A DNA stretch of 64,000 nt from Saccharibacillus endophyticus (lineage in GTDB: Bacteria > Bacillota > Bacilli > Paenibacillales > Paenibacillaceae): NCBI RefSeq assembly GCF_013185185.1, contig NZ_JAAZWE010000010.1:1-64000 (forward strand). Reading direction: 5' to 3'. Each line of letters opens with the position of its first letter. Position 1 is the first letter of the stretch. The position numbers and the translations under genes are program-made. Shown here one piece after another: positions 24,708-33,136 of this stretch. The notes below the pieces were generated by a model. It saw only the letters and a program-made list of their open reading frames with translations, had not been told where the DNA came from and did no database searches.

Positions 24708-25961
24708 ATGTTGACCAAATGGAAACATATCGATTGGACCCTGATTATCGTTCTGCTCTGCATGATGGGAATGTGTATTCCTCTCGTGCACAGTGCCGTA
24801 GCAACGAGTGATCGATTCAGGGGCCTGGACACACAGATGATTTTTTATTACATTCTAGGCTTTGGCGTTATTTTCTTCATGACTCTGGTCGATTACCGGC
24901 TGTACGTGAAGTATTTCTGGATCGTGTACGGCGGGGGCATGCTGCTTTTGCTGTTGACGCTGACGCCGCTCGGCCAGACGCAAAACGGCGCTCAAGGTTG
25001 GTTGAAGCTTGGACCGATCGGCATGCAGCCGGCGGAATTGTTCAAGTTGGCGCTCGTCATTACGATCGCCTCTCTTTTAGCCAAACGAAACAAGGAAAAG
25101 CTTGGCTTTTTTGCCGACGTGATTCCGATCGGCATTGTCGCGTTCATTCCCTTTGCCGTCGTTATGATTCAAAACGACTTGGGCAACGCGCTCAGTTACG
25201 TGTTGATTTTGCTCGGCTTGTTATGGATCGGCAACCTGAAGTTCACGCACGCTTTGATTATTTTCGTGTTGGGTGCAGGATTGCTGTTCGGCGGAATCAA
25301 GGCTTATGTCACCTACCATGATCAGGTCTCGGACTTTATGACGAATACGCTCGGCCGCGCCCACTGGCTGGATCGCATCGATCCGTGGCTGATGCCCGAC
25401 GAAGCAAGCCGCGACGCCTCGTGGCAGACCAAAAACGGCAAATACGCCATCGCGGGCGGAGGCATGCTGGGTCAAGGCTTCATGCAGGGCGAGATGGTGC
25501 AGAACGCGACAGGCTCGCTTGTTCCGTATACGTATTCGGATTCGATTATCGTCGTGATCGGCGAGGAATTCGGTTTCGTCGGGATATCGTTCCTGCTGGT
25601 GCTGTACTTCATCATGATTCACCGGATGATCGTGATCGCGCTGGAGTGCAAAGACAGGGTAGGGTCATATATCATCGTGGGGATCGTGGCGATGTTCATG
25701 TACCAGATTTTCGAAAATATCGGGATGTTTATCGGCCTGATGCCGCTGACGGGGATCACGCTGCCTTTTATCAGTTACGGCGGTACGTCGCTGCTGATCA
25801 ATATGGCGAGTATCGGCGTCGTGATGAGCATTCGGGCTTGCACGAAGGAAGACCTCGTGCGCGACGAATTCGCGGACGTCAAAGGCTCGAAAGTCGATGA
25901 CGGCGGAATCCAGGCGATTCGCGGCGCGTTGTCGAGGATGGGAAGATCGAAGAAAGCTTAA
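24708..25961 (+). CDS. SEDS-family peptidoglycan glycosyltransferase (RodA/FtsW-like), first copy
   Basis: 417 residues with about ten membrane helices. SEDS proteins polymerise glycan strands from lipid II together with a class B PBP. Family features: GWLKLGPIGMQPAELFKLAL (near residue 101), the loop Asp region, ENIGMFIGLMPLTGITLPF and PFISYGGTSLLINM near the C terminus. The ATG has GGAGG 11 bases upstream. Whether it acts as RodA (elongation), FtsW (division) or a specialised member is unclear; a second copy follows. No partner PBP gene is nearby. Confidence 0.88.
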   Translation: MLTKWKHIDWTLIIVLLCMMGMCIPLVHSAVATSDRFRGLDTQMIFYYILGFGVIFFMTLVDYRLYVKYFWIVYGGGMLLLLLTLTPLGQTQNGAQGWLKLGPIGMQPAELFKLALVITIASLLAKRNKEKLGFFADVIPIGIVAFIPFAVVMIQNDLGNALSYVLILLGLLWIGNLKFTHALIIFVLGAGLLFGGIKAYVTYHDQVSDFMTNTLGRAHWLDRIDPWLMPDEASRDASWQTKNGKYAIAGGGMLGQGFMQGEMVQNATGSLVPYTYSDSIIVVIGEEFGFVGISFLLVLYFIMIHRMIVIALECKDRVGSYIIVGIVAMFMYQIFENIGMFIGLMPLTGITLPFISYGGTSLLINMASIGVVMSIRACTKEDLVRDEFADVKGSKVDDGGIQAIRGALSRMGRSKKA

Positions 25962-26113
25962 AAAGTCGGATAGGGCGAGAAATGCTCGGGTAACGGCTTG
26001 ATCGGATATTGAGGGATTGCGAAGAACGCGTACGACGACAAAGCGGGAATTCGCTTTGAATCAACCGACATGCGGCTGCGGCCAAGCGGCGCGTGTTGCG
26101 GGAGGCTGCGGCG

Positions 26114-27385
26114 ATGCTGGGCAAGATCAAAAATATCGACTGGACGATTGTAGTTATTTTGTTGATGTTGGCTGGGATATGTATTCCTGTCATTCATAGC
26201 GCCGTATCAAGCGGAAGCAATGCGAAAATGGCAGGCTCCGAAACGCTGATGGCCGTATATTATGTGCTTGGTTTCGTAGCGTTGTTCATCATTACTTTTG
26301 TCGACTATCGACTGCTCGTTAAGTATGCTTTGTACTTGTATATCTTCGGCATCGGCGTATTGATGTTGGTATGGAGTCCGCTGAGCAGCGAAGGGATCAA
26401 CGGCGCAAACGGATGGATTCGGGTGCTTGGAGTCAGCGTGCAGCCGGCGGAACTTTTCAAATTGATTCTGATTATCGGAATCGGAGCATTTTTGGCTCGT
26501 AAGCAAACGGCAAAGCTTGGGTTTTGGAGAGATGTCTTACCGATCGTGTTGGTCGCGGTGGTTCCGTTCATGATTGTCATTGCCCAGAACGACTTGGGTA
26601 ACGCGCTTTGTTATGCTATCATTTTGGCAGCTTTATTATGGATAGGAAACATCAAATATACGCATGTGTTGATTTTCGGAGTGCTGGCGGGAAGCGTTTT
26701 GTACGGCGGCATCACGGCATATCGCAGCTTCCGTACCGAAATCGAGGAATTCATGAAAATTCATATGCCCAGCCAAAAACACTACTTGGTAAGACTGGAT
26801 CCTATTTTGATGCCGGATGCGGCCGGAGACAGCTATCATGCAGAACGTGCCCTTGAGTCGATCGCGAGCGGCGGCATGCTTGGCAAAGGGTATATGGCGG
26901 GCGACTTGTCTTCCAAAGTTCCTTACACATACGCCGATTCGATCATCACCGTGATCGGCGAGGAATTTGGTTTCGTAGGGATGGCTTTTTTGTTACTGCT
27001 TTACTTCATTTTGATCCACCGCATGATCGTAATTGCTTTGGAATGCAGGGATCGGTCGGGTCCTTTTATCATCGTAGGCATCGTAGCGATGTTCCTGTAT
27101 CAAATTTTTGAAAATATCGGCATGAATATCGGCATTATGCCTATTACGGGAATCACGCTTCCGTTTATCAGTTACGGCGGAACGTCATTGCTGATCAATA
27201 TGGCAAGTATGGGAATCGTCATGAGTATTCATGTGCATAATCAGGAAGCCATCAAGATGGAGGATCGATTGCAAACAGACCATCTGGATGAGTTGGGCAA
27301 AGAAGCAGAATACAAGTCTCGAGGCTTCAAGTGGCCTTCGTTAGGATTAGGCCGGGCTAGAGCTTCGAGGGAAAAAAGTAAGTGA
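26114..27385 (+). CDS. SEDS-family peptidoglycan glycosyltransferase (RodA/FtsW-like), second copy
   Basis: 423 residues, similar to the preceding gene along its whole length (KNIDWTIVVILLMLAGICIP against KHIDWTLIIVLLCMMGMCIP), thus a tandem duplicate. It retains GWIRVLGVSVQPAELFKLIL, ENIGMNIGIMPITGITLPF and the SYGGTSLLINMAS motif. ATG 26114 follows GGGAGG by 8 bases. Compared with the first copy, codon choice looks less GC-biased and the C-terminal tail is longer. The 152-bp gap between them has no terminator, so they are probably cotranscribed. Confidence 0.87.
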   Translation: MLGKIKNIDWTIVVILLMLAGICIPVIHSAVSSGSNAKMAGSETLMAVYYVLGFVALFIITFVDYRLLVKYALYLYIFGIGVLMLVWSPLSSEGINGANGWIRVLGVSVQPAELFKLILIIGIGAFLARKQTAKLGFWRDVLPIVLVAVVPFMIVIAQNDLGNALCYAIILAALLWIGNIKYTHVLIFGVLAGSVLYGGITAYRSFRTEIEEFMKIHMPSQKHYLVRLDPILMPDAAGDSYHAERALESIASGGMLGKGYMAGDLSSKVPYTYADSIITVIGEEFGFVGMAFLLLLYFILIHRMIVIALECRDRSGPFIIVGIVAMFLYQIFENIGMNIGIMPITGITLPFISYGGTSLLINMASMGIVMSIHVHNQEAIKMEDRLQTDHLDELGKEAEYKSRGFKWPSLGLGRARASREKSK

Positions 27386-27409
27386 TGTAAAGCGAGAGGG
27401 GTCAAAGGC

Positions 27410-28633
27410 ATGCAAGAACGCATCGATACGCAGATCTGGGAACTTGGCGAGCAGGGTTCCACGGGGAACAATGCTCGAAATGTTTTGGGGAATGCGTCCG
27501 TTCGAGAAGCCGCTGCCATGCTCGCCGACGGTAAACTCATCGCTTTTCCGACCGAAACCGTCTACGGACTAGGCGCCGATGCCCGAAACACGGATGCTGT
27601 AGCCGGAATTTTCGCAGCCAAAGGCCGTCCTTCGGATAATCCGCTGATCGTGCACATCGCGAATCGTTCGGAGCTGGACGCGTTTGCAGCAGAAGTATCC
27701 GAAGCCGACGAAAAGTTGATGGCTGCTTTTTGGCCGGGACCGCTGACGCTGGTGTTGCCGGTCCGTGCTGAGGCTTTATCTCCCAAGGTTACAGCCGGCT
27801 TGGACACGGTCGCGGTTCGTATGCCGGATCATCCGGTTGCTTTGGAATTGATCCGAGCTTCCGGCTGTCCGCTTGCGGCACCGAGCGCCAATCGTTCCGG
27901 CCGGCCGAGTCCCACGCTTGCTTCCCATGTGTGGGAGGATCTGAACGGTCGCATCGACGGGATCGTGGATGGCGGTCCGGCAGGAGTCGGCGTGGAATCG
28001 ACCGTGGTACGGACGAATGCGCTCGGCGGCGCGACCGTGCTTCGCCCGGGTGGCGTATCGGTCGATGAACTAATTCAGGTTCTTGATGCTCCGGTTAATC
28101 AAGTGTCCGCCGACCACGGAGCAGACCTTGATCCGGAGGCGGTCATGGCCGAGGCAGAACCCATGCAATCATCGCCGACTGAAGCCGGATCGCACAACGC
28201 CGAACTCCGCAGTGAATTACGGGATGATGTTACGCAAGGCGGCACGACGGAAGAAGCTCCTCGTTCGCCGGGGATGAAATATACGCATTACGCGCCGAGC
28301 GGACAACTTGAGATCGTAATCGGTTCGGACGATCAGGTGAAAAAGGGAATTCGCGAGCGTCTTGCCGCTGCGCGAGTACGCGGAGAGAAGACAGGCGTAT
28401 TGGTGTTTGACGAGCATTTGGCTTGTTACGAAAAAGGGGCCGATGTCGCCTTGTCTCTCGGCAGCAAACATGATCTGCGCGAAGCGGCTTCCCGGTTATA
28501 CGCGGCTTTGCGGCAATTCGACGAGTCAGGTACCACGTATATGCTGGCCGAAGGCTGCTCGGAAGAAGGCATCGGCTTGGCGATTATGAACCGGATGAGC
28601 AAAGCGGCTGGCGGACGCATTCACCGGGTTTAA
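27410..28633 (+). CDS. ywlC: L-threonylcarbamoyladenylate synthase (Sua5/YwlC)
   Basis: Makes threonylcarbamoyl-AMP from threonine, bicarbonate and ATP for the universal t6A modification of tRNA. 407 residues: YrdC domain (about 30-215) with the motifs LIAFPTETVYGLGADA, KGRPSDNPLIVHI and APSANRSGRPSPT, and a C-terminal Sua5 domain (from about 290, KYTHYAPSG onward). The linker between them is longer and more acidic than usual (about 50 residues). It lies before ywlE, as in Bacillus. Confidence 0.93.
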   Translation: MQERIDTQIWELGEQGSTGNNARNVLGNASVREAAAMLADGKLIAFPTETVYGLGADARNTDAVAGIFAAKGRPSDNPLIVHIANRSELDAFAAEVSEADEKLMAAFWPGPLTLVLPVRAEALSPKVTAGLDTVAVRMPDHPVALELIRASGCPLAAPSANRSGRPSPTLASHVWEDLNGRIDGIVDGGPAGVGVESTVVRTNALGGATVLRPGGVSVDELIQVLDAPVNQVSADHGADLDPEAVMAEAEPMQSSPTEAGSHNAELRSELRDDVTQGGTTEEAPRSPGMKYTHYAPSGQLEIVIGSDDQVKKGIRERLAAARVRGEKTGVLVFDEHLACYEKGADVALSLGSKHDLREAASRLYAALRQFDESGTTYMLAEGCSEEGIGLAIMNRMSKAAGGRIHRV

Positions 28634-28668
28634 TTTAAAAACACTTTTACGCAAAGGAGACGGTTCGC

Positions 28669-29250
28669 TTGAAACATATTTTATTCGTATGCACGGGTAA
28701 CACTTGCCGGAGTCCGATGGCTGAAGGTTTGCTGCGCCAGATGGCGCGGGAACGCGGCGTGGATGTGGATGTTCGCTCGGCCGGCGTGGCAGCATCGTGG
28801 GGCGTGCCGATCTCCCGCCATGCGGAGGGCGTGCTGCGCGACCATAGCATCAACGATCGTTTGACCTCTTCCCCGTTGGACCGGGATTTGGTGGAATGGG
28901 CGGATTTGATTCTGACGCTAACCGGATCGCACAAAAGCCATGTACTGAGTTATTTTCCCGAAGCATTCGAGCGTGTCTACACCTTGAAGGAATACGTGGA
29001 AAATGATCCTGAGGTGTTGGCCGACCTGGAAGAGTTGGATAGCTTAACGGCATCGGCCGAGTTGTCGCGCGCGCTCGGCGAAGCCGTGGACGCGACCGTG
29101 CGCCAGCGGATGATCGAGCTGCGCCAGCGTATTCCGATCTTCGATATCTCCGACCCGTTCGGCGGTTCGCGAGATGACTACGAAGCGACGGCGGCCGAGA
29201 TTCGGACGGCGCTGGATCGATTGCTGGATAAGCTGGAGAACATCGGGTAA
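28669..29250 (+). CDS. ywlE: Low-molecular-weight protein arginine phosphatase (YwlE-like)
   Basis: 193 residues. The P-loop FVCTGNTCRSPMAEG (Cys near residue 8) is that of LMW phosphatases, and Thr in CTGNTCR is the residue that marks YwlE-type arginine phosphatases, antagonists of the kinase McsB. The general-acid Asp is in ISDPFGG. It is longer than Bacillus YwlE (about 150) by an inserted helical segment around residues 110-140. TTG start, AAAGGAG upstream. Placed between ywlC and the ywlG-like gene, the Bacillus order. Confidence 0.87.
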   Translation: MKHILFVCTGNTCRSPMAEGLLRQMARERGVDVDVRSAGVAASWGVPISRHAEGVLRDHSINDRLTSSPLDRDLVEWADLILTLTGSHKSHVLSYFPEAFERVYTLKEYVENDPEVLADLEELDSLTASAELSRALGEAVDATVRQRMIELRQRIPIFDISDPFGGSRDDYEATAAEIRTALDRLLDKLENIG

Positions 29251-29279
29251 GCGTAAAAGCATAGTCAGAACATATAGCG

Positions 29280-29313
29280 AGCCGCCTGCCGATTTCGGTG
29301 CAGGCGGCTTTTT
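29280..29313 (+). terminator. Terminator of ywlC-ywlE
   Basis: AGCCGCCTGC pairs perfectly with GCAGGCGGCT across a 10-base loop, then TTTTT. Confidence 0.85.
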
Positions 29314-29634
29314 GCGCAGCGCGTAGCGGAGTGTGCGTGCATACGAAATCAGAGAAGTAATCGGCGCAGATCAGAAATGGGCGAGCAAGGATTTTCGAGG
29401 ACCGGGATTTGGTGCACTTAACGGAACGAGACGACGCTTAGCGTGAAAAATGGCCGGATTTCGGGGGGAAAGCAGGGGAATGAGCATCTAACGGCAATAC
29501 GATCCGTTAAAATCCCGAAGAGGGTTGATTTGGGCTTCTAAAGGATATAGAAGTCATTAGCCGAGCTTTTGCAGCATTACCGAACGTCTGTGAAATGCTT
29601 CCCATTGTTTGTCCGTATTTTGCACGAATTTAAG
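29314..29634. other. Non-coding stretch before the glyA operon promoter
   Basis: About 320 bases between the ywlE terminator and the promoter of the next operon. I see no convincing ORF, repeat or RNA structure here. Confidence 0.5.
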
Positions 29635-29663
29635 TTGATTTTTGCCCTTTGTTGTCTTATGAT
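29635..29663 (+). promoter_or_regulatory. Sigma-A promoter of the ywlG-glyA operon
   Basis: -35 TTGATT (29635-29640), 17-base spacer, -10 TATGAT (29658-29663). Transcription would start about 10 bases before the riboswitch. Confidence 0.65.
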
Positions 29664-29680
29664 GAAGGGGAAATTGCAGA

Positions 29681-29799
29681 TCCGGTGTAACTGGCGACGA
29701 ATGTGGGTTCAACCACGATGGAGCACCGGAGTAATCGGCCGGTCGCCTGGGCAAAGAGCAGCTTCGCGCGTTTTTACGCGCGCGGTCGCTCTTTTTGTT
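29681..29799 (+). ncRNA. ZTP (pfl) riboswitch with intrinsic terminator platform
   Basis: The aptamer shows the pfl signature: P1 TCCGGTG (29681-29687) with CACCGGA (29724-29730), the conserved ACTGGCG inside, the GTGG/CCAC hairpin, GGAGC, and the 3' CGCCTGGGCA (29744-29753), whose CGCC can pair with GGCG of ACTGGCG as the pseudoknot. The class senses ZTP/ZMP, which builds up when 10-formyl-tetrahydrofolate is short. The expression platform is a GC-rich terminator, AGAGC...GCTCTTTTT (29755-29796). The downstream glyA, a one-carbon enzyme, is a known target class. Confidence 0.85.
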
Positions 29800-29905
29800 T
29801 TTTTAATCAACGTTCCGCTCCGCCTACTCTCTTTCCTTTGAGCGATTTCGGCGTTATGATCGATAGAGGAAATTCTTAACGGCAATTAGCGAAGGAGTGA
29901 CGGAG

Positions 29906-30490
29906 ATGAAGCAGGAACACGAGAATTCGATTCGCCTTCAGGTAACGCTTGCGGTACGTGAATTGGCGGAGACTGCTGGACTGAAGCCGGGCAAGGTTCT
30001 GGTGGTCGGCACCAGCACAAGCGAAGTGGCAGGCCGGCGGATCGGAACTTCGGGAGCACTCGAAGTCGCCCAATCGCTGCTGGCGGGCATTCGCGAGGTT
30101 CAGCAAGAGTTTGGTTTCGATGTGGCCTACCAATGCTGCGAACATCTCAATCGCGCACTTGTGGTCGAGCGTTCGCTGCTGGAGCGACTCAATCTGCGTG
30201 AAGTATCGGCCGTGCCGGTACCCAAAGCAGGCGGTTCGATGGCTTCCGCAGCGTATCGCGACATGCAGGAGCCTGCGCTGGCCGAGAGTATCGAGGCTCA
30301 TGCGGGTCTGGACATCGGCGAGACGCTGATCGGGATGCATTTGCGCCGTGTAGCGGTTCCGCTTCGACTGTCGGTCAGACAGATCGGCGAAGCCCGAGTG
30401 AACGCCGCGTTGACCCGTCCTCCGCTGATCGGCGGGGAGCGAGCGGTCTACCGTTTGGCGGAGAACGAAGATTCAACTTTTTGCGAGTGA
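29906..30490 (+). CDS. ywlG: UPF0340/TIGR01440-family protein (YwlG-like)
   Basis: 194 residues of a conserved family of unknown function, with VLVVGTSTSEVAGRRIGTSG near the N terminus, AYQCCEHLNRALVVER and VPVPKAGGSMASAAYRDM. ATG 29906 follows AAGGAG by 8 bases. It sits between ywlE and glyA as in Bacillus and is the first gene behind the ZTP riboswitch, which hints at a link with folate or one-carbon metabolism (inference). Its 3' end lies 35 bp before glyA. Confidence 0.85.
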   Translation: MKQEHENSIRLQVTLAVRELAETAGLKPGKVLVVGTSTSEVAGRRIGTSGALEVAQSLLAGIREVQQEFGFDVAYQCCEHLNRALVVERSLLERLNLREVSAVPVPKAGGSMASAAYRDMQEPALAESIEAHAGLDIGETLIGMHLRRVAVPLRLSVRQIGEARVNAALTRPPLIGGERAVYRLAENEDSTFCE

Positions 30491-30525
30491 CGACATTTTT
30501 TAAACCCAGGGAGGAATACGTTAAC

Positions 30526-31773
30526 ATGGAAAACTTGAGAAAAAGCGACCCGGCCGTACTTAAAGCAATGGGACTGGAACTGGACCGTCAAAAAGCCAAC
30601 ATCGAGCTGATCGCATCCGAGAATATCGTGAGCGAAGCGGTTATCGAAGCCATGGGCTCGGTCCTGACCAATAAATACGCAGAAGGTTACCCGGGCAAAC
30701 GTTACTACGGCGGCTGCGAGCATGTCGACGTCGTTGAAGATCTGGCGCGCGACCGTGCAAAAGAACTGTTCGGCGCAGAGCATGTCAACGTGCAGCCTCA
30801 CTCCGGCGCGCAAGCCAACCTGGGCGTATATCTGGCAGCACTCAAAGCAGGCGATACCGTTCTGGGCATGAACTTGGCGCACGGCGGTCACTTGACGCAC
30901 GGCAGCCCGGTTAACGCTTCGGGTATCCTGTATAACTTCGTGGCTTACGGCGTGCGCGAAGACAACTTCCGTATCGATTATGACGACGTGCGCAAAGCGG
31001 CTTTCAAACACCGCCCCCGCATGCTCGTTGCCGGTGCAAGCGCGTATCCGCGTACGATCGATTTCGAAGCACTGGCTTCGATCGCAAACGACGTCGGCGC
31101 ATTGTTCATGGTCGACATGGCGCATATCGCGGGTCTGGTCGCTGCGGGTCTGCACCCGTCGCCGGTTCCGCATGCACACTTCGTAACGACAACGACGCAT
31201 AAAACGCTTCGCGGACCGCGCGGCGGCATGATTATGTGTAAACAACCTTGGGCGCAAGCGATCGACAAAGCGATGTTCCCGGGTACGCAAGGCGGACCTC
31301 TGATGCACGTGATCGCTTCGAAAGCCGTTGCTTTCGGCGAAGCGCTTGACCCGTCGTTCAAAGTGTACGCACAGAACGTGATCGACAATGCCCGCGTATT
31401 GGCGGACACGTTGATCGGCGAAGGCATCAACATCGTATCCGGCGGTACGGACAACCACTTGATGCTGGTCGACACGCGCGGCGTAGGCATCACGGGTAAA
31501 GAAGCGGAGCATGTCCTCGACTCCGTCGGCATCACGGTCAACAAAAACGCGATTCCGTTCGACACGACAAGCCCGTTCATCACGAGCGGCATCCGTCTGG
31601 GTACGCCGGCCGCGACTTCCCGCGGCATGGACCAAGACGCGATGAAGTCGATCGGACAGATCATCGCTTCCGTGCTGAAAGCACCGAAAGACGAAGCCGT
31701 TCTGGACAAAGCGCGCGCTAACGTCAAAGAACTGACCGACCGCTTCCCGCTGTATCCTAGCCTGCAATACTAA
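30526..31773 (+). CDS. glyA: Serine hydroxymethyltransferase
   Basis: PLP enzyme that converts serine and tetrahydrofolate to glycine and 5,10-methylene-tetrahydrofolate. 415 residues, the standard length. Recognisable blocks: NKYAEGYPGKRYYGGCEHVD, the PLP-binding lysine in TTTHKTLRGPRGG (near residue 225), and the C-terminal GIRLGTPAATSRGM. ATG 30526 follows GGGAGG by 11 bases; an upstream in-frame extension overlaps the previous gene. Regulated with the gene before it by the ZTP riboswitch. Confidence 0.97.
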   Translation: MENLRKSDPAVLKAMGLELDRQKANIELIASENIVSEAVIEAMGSVLTNKYAEGYPGKRYYGGCEHVDVVEDLARDRAKELFGAEHVNVQPHSGAQANLGVYLAALKAGDTVLGMNLAHGGHLTHGSPVNASGILYNFVAYGVREDNFRIDYDDVRKAAFKHRPRMLVAGASAYPRTIDFEALASIANDVGALFMVDMAHIAGLVAAGLHPSPVPHAHFVTTTTHKTLRGPRGGMIMCKQPWAQAIDKAMFPGTQGGPLMHVIASKAVAFGEALDPSFKVYAQNVIDNARVLADTLIGEGINIVSGGTDNHLMLVDTRGVGITGKEAEHVLDSVGITVNKNAIPFDTTSPFITSGIRLGTPAATSRGMDQDAMKSIGQIIASVLKAPKDEAVLDKARANVKELTDRFPLYPSLQY

Positions 31774-31804
31774 TATTTTCGCACTATTGCGCACCTGACC
31801 GCAT

Positions 31805-31847
31805 AAAGTCGCCTTAAAGCCGTACATCGGTTTTAAGGCGACTTTTT
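31805..31847 (+). terminator. Terminator of glyA
   Basis: AAAGTCGCCTTAAA pairs with TTTAAGGCGACTTT, followed by a T run. Confidence 0.85.
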
Positions 31848-31923
31848 TGTATTGTCGAAAAACCTGTCTACTCAATGCGAGCAGGTAGGAAACGCTGTTA
31901 TGCGTCTGTAATCGCTATTCAAC

Positions 31924-32105
31924 GTGTCGAACAACTTCAACGTAACTGGAAGACAGAAAGCGGAGAGAGAAACTCAGTGAAAGACGCCTTTGAACTCGGA
32001 AAATTCCTTATTTAAATCCGATCCATTTTCCGAGTGAGACAGCGTTTTGAACTGCATTTCTTTCGGAGTCTTCTGTCTTCCCGCACAAATGTAACTTACC
32101 CGACA
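31924..32105. repeat. Dispersed palindromic repeat, copy 4 (subtype II core)
   Basis: Core GAACTCGGAAAAT pairs with ATTTTCCGAGT; arms GGAAGACAGAA with TTCTGTCTTCC, and GTGTCG at the left with CGACA at the right. The interior from CAGTGAAAGACGCC to GAGACAGCG is nearly identical to the reverse complement of copy 2. It lies in the 481-bp gap between glyA and the ABC importer, beyond the glyA terminator. The remainder of the gap holds the importer promoter region. Confidence 0.88.
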
Positions 32106-32158
32106 ACGCGCAAAAAATGCAACTCTTTCCCTGAATGTTTCTGGTAATTTCAGGATGT

Positions 32159-32189
32159 GTGACAGACAGCAGCCAAAATCGGGTATATA
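32159..32189 (+). promoter_or_regulatory. Candidate promoter of the sugar ABC importer
   Basis: -35 GTGACA (32159-32164) and -10 GTATAT or TATATA (32183-32189), with an 18-19 base spacer. The spacing is a little long. No good catabolite-response element was found. Confidence 0.3.
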
Positions 32190-32254
32190 ACCATTACGTT
32201 TTGCAATCGCTTTAATCTTTCAGGTATCTAAAAAAGCAGAGGGAGAGGATACGG

Positions 32255-33136
32255 TTGAGCCGCAAAAAACTTTCGCAACTTTCGCAGCAGCTCGTTTTCG
32301 TGGGCCCGACGACGATCTTTTTCACGTTAATCGTCCTGGTGCCGTTCTTGCTCGGTGTTTACTACTCCATGACCAACTGGAACGGAGTATCAACCAGCGT
32401 CGAGTTCGTGGGCTTCAGCAACTACGTACATATTTTTACGTCGGACCCCGAGTTCCGCAATTCGTTCTGGTTTACGGTAAGGTTTACGGTCGTTGCCGTG
32501 ATCGGCGCGAATCTGCTCGGATTTTTCCTGGCGTATTTCTTGACCAAGCCGTTGAAAAGCAAAAACGTTCTGCGGACTGTCTTTTTCATGCCCAACATGA
32601 TCGGAGGCCTGCTGCTCGGATTTATTTGGCAGTTCATCTTCGTGCGCGGATTCGCGGCGATCGGGGAAGCAACGGGCTGGTCATTCTTCAATCTGCCGTG
32701 GCTGGGCGACGAACCGACCGCATTCTGGGGCATCGTGATCGTGTTCATTTGGCAGTATGCCGGTTATCTGATGGTCATCTATATCGCGTCGCTCGGCAAT
32801 GTGTCCAAGGACGTGTTGGAATCGGCGCAGATCGACGGAGCGAACCGCAGCCAAGTACTTTGGAAAATCATCGTGCCGCTGATCATGCCCGCCGTTACCG
32901 TCTGCTTGTTCCTCGCGATCTCCTGGTCCTTTAAAATGTTCGACTTGAACCTGGCGCTGACCAACGGCGGACCGTTCAACGCGACCCGTTCGGTGGCGCT
33001 CGATATTTACCGCGAAGCGTTCACGAACAGCCGACTCGGATTGGGCACGGCCAAGGCCGTCATCTTCTTCGTCATCGTCGCGATCATCACGGCTCTTCAA
33101 GTACGGGCGACCAAACGCAGGGAGGTTGAAGCTTAA
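32255..33136 (+). CDS. Sugar ABC transporter permease (MalF/UgpA type)
   Basis: 293 residues with six predicted membrane helices. The EAA loop that docks the ATPase is DVLESAQIDGANRSQVLWKI (near residues 188-207), followed by VPLIMPAV, typical of the carbohydrate uptake CUT1 family. TTG 32255, with GAGAGG upstream. It overlaps the second permease by one base. The substrate cannot be inferred; no ATP-binding subunit is encoded here, so a shared MsmK/UgpC-type ATPase elsewhere is expected. Confidence 0.88.
   Translation: MSRKKLSQLSQQLVFVGPTTIFFTLIVLVPFLLGVYYSMTNWNGVSTSVEFVGFSNYVHIFTSDPEFRNSFWFTVRFTVVAVIGANLLGFFLAYFLTKPLKSKNVLRTVFFMPNMIGGLLLGFIWQFIFVRGFAAIGEATGWSFFNLPWLGDEPTAFWGIVIVFIWQYAGYLMVIYIASLGNVSKDVLESAQIDGANRSQVLWKIIVPLIMPAVTVCLFLAISWSFKMFDLNLALTNGGPFNATRSVALDIYREAFTNSRLGLGTAKAVIFFVIVAIITALQVRATKRREVEA

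Noticed and set aside
29569..29841. A 90-codon plus-strand frame spanning the ZTP riboswitch
   Set aside because: It runs through the promoter, aptamer and terminator and has no ribosome site; the RNA explanation accounts for the sequence.
32201..32222. Catabolite-response element before the sugar ABC importer
   Set aside because: TGCAATCGCTTTAA differs from the cre consensus at two key positions, so I do not call it.
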